From the NCBI RefSeq assembly GCF_029227915.1, contig NC_079887.1:20457650-20521649 (forward strand): 64,000 nucleotides of DNA, written 5' to 3'. Origin of the DNA: Hydractinia symbiolongicarpus. Taxonomy: Eukaryota; Cnidaria; Hydrozoa; Anthoathecata; Hydractiniidae. The notes beneath the pieces were generated by a model. That model searched no databases, was not told where the DNA came from, and saw only the letters and a program-made list of their open reading frames with translations. Of the stretch, positions 10,124 through 19,800 are shown in pieces. The translations under genes were made by a program, and so were the position numbers. The number at the start of each line of letters is the position of its first letter. The first letter of the stretch is position 1.

Positions 10124-13100
10124 ATGAAGTGTTCCAGGACTCTGATTTCTATACTGGTTTTATATTTCGTTTTCACATTTGCCCTTGGAAAATCAATCCA
10201 CAAAGGTATAGCTAATAGCTAGAATTATAATTCACTTTCAACGTACATGCATTTTTGTTTGTTTGTTGTTTGTTGACTGCATTTGGAACAGCTAATAGAT
10301 AATTTTTTTTCATATTCTCAGCGGTCTAACATTTATGGCAGCTGGAGTGAGGTCCTTTGCTAACAATGACCCTGTTCACAAGTTCCATTTTCTGCTACTT
10401 TTCTTTCCATTGAATTTAATAAAAATTTATTTTATCTTTCAATACTTTTTTTCCAAGTAGGAAACTCTGCAGGGTTCATGTGATCCAAGCATCAGGGGTC
10501 CTGTGATCTCCTACTAATCCATGCATCAAATTAAGCATCAAGCTTGACACACATTATAATGACTAAAACCCTTGATCCCTCGATCGCCAAGATCAAAAAA
10601 TGCAGAAAAAGGAATGTCTGGATCACAGGATTCCTGTTTTGTAAGTTGAGCCTAACTGTCTTCTGTATTTTAACACTTTACTGTCGTATTTTGACACTTT
10701 TCTTCTGCACTCAGTACTTTTCTGAATGTGGACCAGGACATCTCTGTGTAACTAAATTATTTTTTAATTTTTGGGAGGTTTATACACTTAAACAGTGCCT
10801 ACGCCACAGCTAAATTTTAACTAAATGTAAGAGTTATAAACATATTTAACTAGTAGCAGTTAAATGTAACAGTTACATGTATCAATAGACCTTTTGAATG
10901 TTTACATTTTTGTGGTAAGCCCTTTCGGCTTTAACAATTGCGTGGCAGGCAAGAAGATGCGGGCGCTAGGTGAAGTGAGGTCCTTTTAAGTCTGTTTCTT
11001 CGCATGAAGGTATAATTACGACCCTGTAGGAATATATGTCAATCAGAAGTTATCTATTTACACTCGATAAAAGTTTAAAGCCAAAAAAATGTTTCCATAG
11101 AAAGAGATGGGCTGGAAAAGGCTTTTCTTTGGCAAGCTTCTGCATCTTTCTGCCTGCCACGCATTTGCTAGAGCCAACAGGGAAACTAAACATTCAAGAA
11201 AACATTCAATAGCATTACATATTTTAATTTTGTTACCCTGACCAATTATTAATTTTTTTTCTTTTTCTTTATATTTATTTTCTTTTTATTTTAATTGTAT
11301 ATAACTGCTATTGATAAATAAAATATCTATCTATCAGTAAGGTCTGAAGGCAAAATAAATGGCAAAATTACAACAATCTGCTAGTATACACATCTGTTCA
11401 ATAATGCAAGTTTATTCACTCAATCAGTAGGATCAATTTGGTCTGGGAATTTATTTAAGTTCAGAAAGAGAAGTGCTTCGCACTTGCATGAAAAGTGTTT
11501 TGAATGAAAAAGAAACTTGGTAAAAAGAGAGTTGTTTTAATCATATAAGGAAAGTCTTATTGAAAATAAGTAGGTAGCCATGCAAGCCATTATACTTTTT
11601 TGTGTCTATTTCTTTACATGAATCAGTCTACATTGGAAATTGTAATTGTTTAAATCTATGTTTCCATAAGAGAATCCCACCTAAAAACACATCTCTTAAG
11701 CAACTTTTAAACACTAGCTTGACAAAGTACTAGAACTGCAAACAACAAGTATTATTAATATGGGATGCTAAGTGTTTTGTACAGTGAATTAAAATATTCA
11801 AATTGAAGCACTTTGTGCCCAACAAACATTCACTGATAATGTTAATAATTTTGTATTAAGTACAAAAAAATATTTGGAAAAAAACAACAAAATTCATAAA
11901 TCCAATAAATTTATTGAAACAAGTATTTTAGATTTAGATAATACAGCTTTTTATTTCCCACTGTTAAATTTTTGTTATTTTTATGTAGCAATAAAATAGT
12001 TTAAAAGGTTTTTAATTGCTGATTCATGCTTTTCATGTGTTTCTCCATGTGCTTAAAATTGTGTTGCAATATAAGAAATTAATGTCCAATGGTTTTAACT
12101 TAAAAGGAAATTAATGTAAACTTATACAATGTATAGATAAGCAAACTATTATTAGTAACTCATCATTTCCTCCTAAAAAATTGACAAAATCTCCTGAAAT
12201 ATGGGATGATTTTAATTTAATTTTTAGTGTTCTCTCCTAAAATTATGAAGTTCTAAATCTCTGGCCACCCTATTGAGGTTATTTGACTTTCAAGTTAATA
12301 CTTTGCAACATGACATCAATTTTTATTATTTTTCTTCGTTTTAGCTGCGTTGAAAGATCTCTTAGGTGACAGCGAAGACATTTATTTTCGCAACCAAGAT
12401 GATCAACCAGAGATTACAGAAAAAGATTTGCCGAAAAATGGAGGTAGGTTTACTTCAACTATTAGGTTAGTATTAGCTGAAATGTTGTATAAACCAGAAT
12501 GTTTCTTAGCGTTAGGACATATATTTCTAGGTGATGAAATGAAAGGATGAAATAAACCTAAAACTTTATTTTTTGACAATTGCTATTTAAACTTTTTCAG
12601 AACTCTTTGAAGGAGACATGGTAATGGATAATGATATTCGTCATTTTGTGCTTGGACATAATGATAAAAGAAGTGCTGTTTCACTTGCTGATGAAGGCAA
12701 AAGAAAACACTGGCCTAATGGAATAGTTCCTTTTGTTTTCGATGAACAGAATATTTGTAAGTGATTAGTAGTGCCATGGATTAGTGGTTATAGCTCTCGT
12801 ACTCTGTGCGGGAGACTAAGCCTCGATTCCTCCTGACTGCGATTCAACGCCGGCGAGTGAATATTACCATAGCCGCGGGTTAACCCAAGCCATGTAAGGG
12901 GAAATTGGGGAGATGGTACACTGTAGGCCGTTGGATGTTGCCAGGAGTTGTCTAGTAGAGCGCAGGCCCTACTAATTGGGTCTGCGTAGCTCAAAAGGAG
13001 CATTGAGTACTCTAGTACCCTCTTGGAGATAATAGACAGGGTATATCCATCGATATTTGTTAGCCTAGTAAAATATGCATATTTATCTATTAACCATCTT

Positions 13101-15187
13101 GTCATGATAATACGCATATATAAATATGTATATATGTATGGTGAATATATTGAGTACTGTCAATGAAGGTCAATTGAGGTCTTTTCCAAGGAAGTTACAA
13201 AATTGACAACTGTGCAAAGATTAATCCTTATTCACGTGTATATATATAATTTCTTTCAGAAACCATACTTGCTAGATGTTGGACTATTCTTTGTGGATGG
13301 GTACTGTCCCATAATACATAATAGTCATGCAATAAAAGTTTACTTAAAATTGATTGTTTCCTTATAGTGCCAATAATCAAGCTACGAATATTTCAAGCAA
13401 TCAAACAGTTCAGATATTACACTTGTGTCAAATTTGTTCCAAAGAGACGTCTGGATAAAGATTATGTTGTTTTTACATCCCAAGGCAATGGGTGAGTGTG
13501 TTTAACAATTTTCATAGCTCAAGTTGTAGCTGTACACATCACCAGTTGTAAATTAGGCGGGACATACTTTATAGGTTCAACCTGGATGTGTTTTTTAGTT
13601 TTAAGAGAGTTATTAAAAACGCCTGGCTCCTATTTTATACTTTAAAAAATGCTTTTTAGCACCCTTGCTTTTTTTTAAAGTTTACTTTAACTTACAAATT
13701 CAATTTAATTTTTTCAATACTTTTCGAGTGGAAGTATGCCATTGTTCTAAGTCCCAATATGTATATAAGGTTGGAAATAAACCGTCAATAACCTGTCCTC
13801 GAAGTTCTGAAATTTGTTAATATATTTGAAAAACTATCACATACTCTTAAATGTATTGTTCTGTTCCTTCAATTGTTTGTCTGCTAAATTTTTACAACTG
13901 ATGTTAATAAATAATTAGTTTATTTTTTATATATTTCCAAGTTCTCTTTCCCTGTCAGTTTTCCATCAAATATCGTTTTTAAAAAATATAAGAAAAAAAA
14001 GCCATTTATAAGTAAAAAAATTATTTGTTAACATTTGTTTATCCTGACCATTTTTTTGTAAACACGCACCAGTAACAACGACATATTTGATTTTACAGTT
14101 GCAGTTCGTCAATTGGACGAGTTGGAGGACGACAGTTCATTCATTTAGCGCGAGGATGTTCACGAATCGGAACTGTTATGCACGAAATGATGCATGCCCT
14201 GGGTATTATACATGAGCAATCGAGACCAGACCGAAATAAGTATTTGGAAGTGAGATATCCAAATATTAAACATAGTAAGTTTCCATGTGGATTTATGTTG
14301 ATAAATGTTGATTCGTTTTTTATTTGTTCGTTGAATCATTCATCTGTCAAATGTGTTTAGATTTGATTCACAACTTTCGAAAATATTCTTGGTATAACAT
14401 TGATAACCTGGACACCCCATACAACTTTGACGTAAGACTATTGTTTTAATTCGCTTTTGTGCGTTTTTACGTTCTAGATATACATTGTCTATTATTTATT
14501 TATTATGTGCCTTGTTCATTTGTTCAAAACACAAGCTACTAAAAACATTAGTGTACTTTAACATTTCAGTGAAATGCAATAAAACGCTACAAACCAGTTT
14601 TCCTAAAATCAATCTACGTTAACTTCAAACTTTGTTGTAAAGATTAATTTGAAAGCTCAGTTGATCGATTGATGTTTAATAAAAATGTCGATAACAATGA
14701 AGAAAACTTCGCACTATTGAAGCAATTTTTTGTGTAGATGCGTTTGTAGCTGTTTTAATCTAAAATTCGGATTACTATATCCTCTATAAGATACGTTACG
14801 GTTTTTAAGGTATTTTAAGGTATAGAACCATTATATGGAACCCGATTTGATGTTAAATAAATATCTCGTCAGGGCGTTTTATATTTATGCATACATACAC
14901 AATTAACCTTCATCTTTCAGAGTGTCATGCATTACAGCAATTACGCCTTCTCAACAAACGGCAAAAAAACTCTGGTAGCGAAACACGATCACAACCTAAA
15001 GTTCGGTCAACGAAAACGGCTGAGTCAGTCTGACGTGAAACAGATCAACCGACTTTATCACTGTACAAATGTCCGTTATAACGATAAATACCTGCTTGAC
15101 GACATGACGGATGATGACGTCATACGGCAAAAACGAGAAAGAGACGAATATTTGGAAGCTGTAGCGGAAGAAGCACGAGATATGTGA
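10124..15187 (+). CDS. Astacin-family zinc metalloprotease, secreted, complete
   Basis: Seven exons join in frame: 10124-10205, 12345-12443, 12601-12756, 13368-13491, 14099-14274, 14361-14431, 14921-15187 (324 residues). The start ATG opens a signal peptide (MKCSRTLISILVLYFVFTFA). The propeptide carries the aspartate-switch motif FEGDM (about residues 63-67), in which Asp holds the zinc until activation. The catalytic domain begins near KRKHWPNGIVPFVFDE and has the zinc motif HEMMHALGIIHE (H182, E183, H186, H192) and the Met-turn SVMHY (about 237-241). Four cysteines match the two standard disulfides. There is no ShK, MAM, EGF or CUB tail; the protein ends in a charged stretch after the last cysteine (TDDDVIRQKRERDEYLEAV). 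Astacins process matrix, growth factors or food proteins; which applies here cannot be told. AATAAA is at 15380. Confidence 0.95.
10883..11213. mobile_element. MITE-like fold-back element in astacin intron 1
   Basis: The ends are imperfect inverted repeats. The left side carries TTTGAATGTTTA and GCGTGGCAGGCAAGAAGATG. The reverse complement of the right side carries TTGAATGTTTA and GCGTGGCAGGCAGAAAGATG, in the same order and similar spacing. No coding sequence lies between. Exact ends and target duplication were not resolved. Confidence 0.55.
12767..13080 (+). mobile_element. tRNA-derived SINE in astacin intron 3
   Basis: The head resembles a tRNA gene: an A-box-like ATTAGTGGTTATAGCTCTCG, an anticodon-arm-like segment, and a B-box-like GCCTCGATTCCTCC about 35 bp later, as in Glu/Asp/His-type tRNAs. 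It is followed by about 230 bp of unrelated, comparatively GC-rich body (CGCCGGCGAGTG, TAACCCAAGCCATG) in an AT-rich intron. It is inserted directly after the exon that ends at 12756. The 3' end was not fixed. It is not a working tRNA gene, because the acceptor stem does not close. Confidence 0.6.
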
Positions 15188-15379
15188 ATCATTCTTACTT
15201 CTGTAGGTGTTGGGTTTTTTTTACATGTTGAGAGAACTTTTGATGCGTTTTAAAATTGATGCGTTGATCGTGCGAAAAAAATATTTGTATCAATTCTAGA
15301 TATAATCCCTTCTTTTTTCAAAAGCCACGAAAAAACAAGTACGACGCATTTCTTCAGAAAAAATTGTCGGAATTTAGTC

Positions 15380-15385
15380 AATAAA
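15380..15385 (+). promoter_or_regulatory. Poly(A) signal of the astacin gene
   Basis: AATAAA in TCAATAAAATCC about 190 bp after the astacin stop, followed by T-rich sequence. Confidence 0.55.
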
Positions 15386-16530
15386 ATCCATTTAAATTTG
15401 GTTAATTTCGTAACTTTTCATTTTTTGCTTTTTTTTATTTTAGCAGCAAAATAGAATGGAATTAATTTTTTCTATGATTTATATTTTTTAAATATTTTTT
15501 CTATAATTTTATGGTGATTGTTATAATTTATATTTGTATACTTATTTTCCTCTTTTTTCCACATTTATAAAAAGTAAGTGCATGAACTGTGCATCGAATT
15601 CTGCATTAACTGCACCATTTTGTGTACATTTTGTTAACAATGATAATTTGCAAAATGCGACAGTGAAAAGTTGAAAAGGCAACCAGCGCTAATGAAACTG
15701 AATTCAATAATTTTCTAATAATAATAAGTATGTGTATCAATTTTTTCTACCAAAGCAGAATCTTTCAACAAGATACCAATTTTTTTCTTCTGTTGTTGTT
15801 GATATATTTCTTCCGCCACATTACATATGCCAATTGTTAGAAAATTGATTAAAGAACGTACAATCAATTTTTTAAACATCGTTCCCAAAATTGTCAATTT
15901 CTTTCCTCGTGGTCATCGCCGTACAGATAAAAATCGCATTGTAAAAGATCAAAAACGAAAAACTTATTCGAATTTGAGGTACTGCTTCTTCTCACAAAAT
16001 GTAAGTAAAATAAAGCTACTTGGGTGCTGAAGAAGACGAGCGCAGACAGTGCAGTTATACAGAGAAACCAGCATAGATAAATATCAGCTGAACTTGCAAT
16101 GCAGATACTAGATACTAGTTGATTAGTCCGTGAAAAAATCGTGGTATATACTCCGGATATTGTTATTTCGTGCGTTTCTTACACAAAGTATAGTGACTCT
16201 TGATATTTCGTGTTTCCTTTAGCACGATTCATAACTCACTGGCGGACAGATAAAATACGCTACATAGACTGTATAGACGCTAGGTGTTAGGTTAACTTGT
16301 GTTTCTTTAACATATATTTCGTGCGTTCCGTAGCACAACTTGGTTTTTACGCACAGCTATTATTATTGTAGATAATAGTGTTAAGGTAGTTGAAGGAATT
16401 TTATATAATTCTTTTTAACTAGGTTTGAGCTTAAGCCGGAATGGACAACTTTTTCACAAGTCTGAAATTATTCAATTTCAGCATAACAAAACGTAGGAGA
16501 CGAAGAAAATGAAAAAACGACTAATGTAAG
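15386..16530. other. Intergenic between convergent genes (astacin and giant vWA gene)
   Basis: The sequence is AT-rich with no supported exon. Short ORFs near 15715-16030 face each other on both strands with no domain signal. The phrase ATTTCGTGCGTT recurs near 16168 and 16315 as a small local repeat. Confidence 0.5.
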
Positions 16531-16534
16531 AAAC

Positions 16535-16545
16535 TTTATTTTATT
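16535..16545 (-). promoter_or_regulatory. Candidate poly(A) signals of the giant vWA gene
   Basis: Two overlapping AATAAA hexamers on the minus strand (TTTATTTTATT on plus) lie about 290 bp beyond the stop codon at 16835. Confidence 0.5.
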
Positions 16546-16834
16546 TACAAGATAATACAATTCAGAAAAATCCCGAAAAAATTCTAATGACACTCATGCT
16601 GAGTGTGATCGAGATAACGCATATTATGTTGGACCTTTTTTTTCCATGCCTCCTTTGATACAATATATTCTCATAGTCTCATTGAACAAGAAGAAAAAAT
16701 GTTTTGGCTGAGTTTGTCATTAAACAACTTAAAAAACCGACTTGTTTTACTACATTAAAGTATTTTTAGTTGCTTGACAGGTTGGATCACATGAAATGGA
16801 GAGATCTGGGTACGAAATTAAGCTGAGGATATCA

Positions 16835-19800
16835 TCATACGGACATTTGATGTATTGATGATTTTTTACTAGCATCATCGTCGGTTTGCGCCTTGCACAC
16901 TTTCCCGACAATATTTCTTAACGTCGTTTGAAGTTTTTTTAGAGACACTTTCATTTTATGCTCATCCTGCGACGGTGATGATGAATCGTTCTCAATGTCA
17001 CTTCTTCTATGATTATGTCGGTGCCGTACCTTTTGCACAATGTTTCTACGTTTTAGGTCGTGACGGTCACCGAGTTCTATGTCTACTAAACTAATACCAT
17101 CTCTCTTTAAATCATTTTCAGCTTTTTCTACACTGTCCATAGAGTCTTTGTGACTTATTAAAAAGATCACATTTTTATATTTATGTATGTCTTTTGCAAA
17201 AAATTCTTTGCGTGCTCTAGTTAAAGCTTGACCTGTTCGTGGACCACTTGTGCCCCAGTCTTCCATGCTCTCACCCATGGTAGGATTGTTAACGCTGCAC
17301 CCACTTGAGCTCGATATGCGATCTTTTTTGCTGCATAAGCATTCATCAGCGGTCATGAAGTATTCCGTGTCTTTATCACAAGTATCAAATGTTTTTAAGA
17401 ATCGCGGTTCGATATTGTATACCATAAAGTGATGACGTACGTTATGGATGACGTCACGATTTATACTACCAATAAATTCCTTCAAACGATTCCAACGCTT
17501 CTTTCTGATTGGTCCAGCTCCAAGTCCATCAGAAACATCAATCGCGTACAAAATGCGAAGTGGTTTGTTGCAACCTGTTTAAAATATAGTTTCAGATTTT
17601 TTAGTATTAGATAAAAGTGTACGCCTTATTCAATTTGATATTTTTTTAAGAGTGGTCATGCAGTCGTGGATGGAATTAACTTGAAATTTGATGTCATTTG
17701 ACTCACTAGGGAGAAAAAATTTTTTTGCTAATTTAAATTATAAAAGTTTGATATGCGGGATTCAATTTTGCGAATTTGATGAAAATATCTTCGCTCATAA
17801 AAACCACATGTTGTTACCCTCACAGAGAAACGTTTTAGTTTCATCTGCAAGAAACCTGCATTTAGTTTCATTTGCAAGAAACCTGCATTTAATTTAATTT
17901 GCAAGAAACCTGTAGTTAGTTTAATTTGCAAGAAACCTGTATTTAATTTAATTTGCAAGAAACCTGCATTTAGTTTATTTACAAGAAACCTGCATTTAGT
18001 TTATTTGCAAGAAACCTGCATTTAGTTTAATTTGCAAGAAACCTGCATTTTTTTTTTGCAAGAAACCTGTATTTAGTTTTATCTGCAAGAAACCTGCATT
18101 TATTTTAATTTGCAAGAAACCTGCATTTAGTTTTATCTGCAAGAAACCTGCATTTAGTTTTATCTGCAAGAAACCTGTATTTAGTTTCATCTGCAAGAAA
18201 CCTGCATTTAGTTTCATCTGCAAGAAACCTGCATTTAGTTTAATTTGCAAGAAATTAGATTTTTTGCAAGAAACCTGCATTCAGTTTTTGCCTCATCAAA
18301 AAACTGTCTTCATCTTCGCATATAGTAAATTTTTTCTTGAAACCTTATTAAAGAATGTTAAAGAGGTCTTGCTTTTATGAAGTTTAAAGTGGGTTATAAA
18401 TAGGCTGTTCAGTCACGTGACTTTTTGCCGTGTTCGGAAATTCAGCTTAAAACAAGCTCGCACACGGCAACGCGTATTTTGTTATTGCGCGTGATGGCAC
18501 TTATTTTAAATCGTCGAATTCGGCACCTATTTCGCTTAAGACAGATGGTGTATGGGCAGATAGTGATTGTTAAGTACCTTAAATTTGTTTTTTGGAATGA
18601 GACTTGTTTAAACGACCAACAGTGTATTCAGATTTCGACGAGGGAAATGTAAACTTGGCGCAAACAGAGGAAAGTGCATGACGTATCAGGTAGTCTCACT
18701 TGAAATTAGTTTATATTAAAAATATACTTTCAATTTCTATTCTTATTCCTAACTTTCCTGCATGACAAATCTGGAGAAAAAGCATTTTTTGTTTATATCG
18801 AACCCCCGTCTTAAAGTTCTATGTGACTTGCTGCAGTGCAACAACGAATTTCGACTTTTTATTTATTTTATTTTATTATATAATTTATAGTCTTGGAATG
18901 ATGACTATTAATCATGGCTATGTGCTAGATATTCCAGTTAACATTAGACACAGCTACTAAACTAAAGCACCAAAGCTAGCTAGCTACCTAGCTATATATA
19001 TATTAGCCGAAGTAGTGGACCAGAAGATGGAGTGTGTGATGTTGTGTTTAATTATTCCATACCACTGTGTGGTTAATAGATAAAGGTATATTTTGCTTAC
19101 TACTAGTGTGATTTGGTTTTTAAACACTTAAAGTATTAGGCTTGGAAATTTGTTGATTCCAGATACCAATTTGTTACCCACTCAGTTCTTGCAAACTGTT
19201 TACTGTTTACCATTATTCTTTTTTACAAAAACGTCTCTCTTCCAACTTTCCAGGCCTAAAGTTAGCTAAGAGTCAGAGTAGGTTACTTTATAGCTAGCTT
19301 ATACTGTTTTAAAAAGCAAGATTTAGATAATAATTGAAGAGATAATGATTATATAATGTTATTTTTGTAAATATTCCATTGTTTAGTATGTATAGCTATA
19401 TCATAATTGCTGACGTAAACTAGAAAGGCAGATAATACACAGTCTAGGTAGGAATGGTATTTTAAAAATAATATGCATTGGTTGAAAGTTTTGCAGCTTA
19501 TGTTAGACAATAAAATTATTAGTGCAGTTTCGCTTGATATATTTTCAGCTTTAAAAATGAGTATTAAAAATAAACAAGTTTATGATCTTTTTTCTTCATT
19601 GAATGAAAAAAGCATTAAAGAAGTAAGTGATGGATTTGTTTTACTTGGTGTTGAAATAACATGTCCAGAAAAAGCGTTATATACAAAAGTTAAAAGACTA
19701 GTAGAGAAAGTAAATGGTCTGAAAAAAAGGAAAGCTAATTCTGCTATAGAAACTTTGTTGGAAGCTGAGTTTAGTGTTCCAGTGCAAATTACCCCACATC

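Noticed and set aside
12767-12840. Functional tRNA gene
   Set aside because: A- and B-box-like words are present, but the acceptor stem does not pair and the sequence runs on into a SINE body.
17728-18280. Minus-strand ORFs made of nine-residue repeats as a repetitive protein
   Set aside because: They come from a 27-28-bp minisatellite. Units of other lengths break the frame, there are no splice sites, and no domain is present.
18425-18652. Upstream exon of the transposon protein
   Set aside because: Two frames are open for a short distance, but no in-phase donor links either of them to the ORF at 19473.
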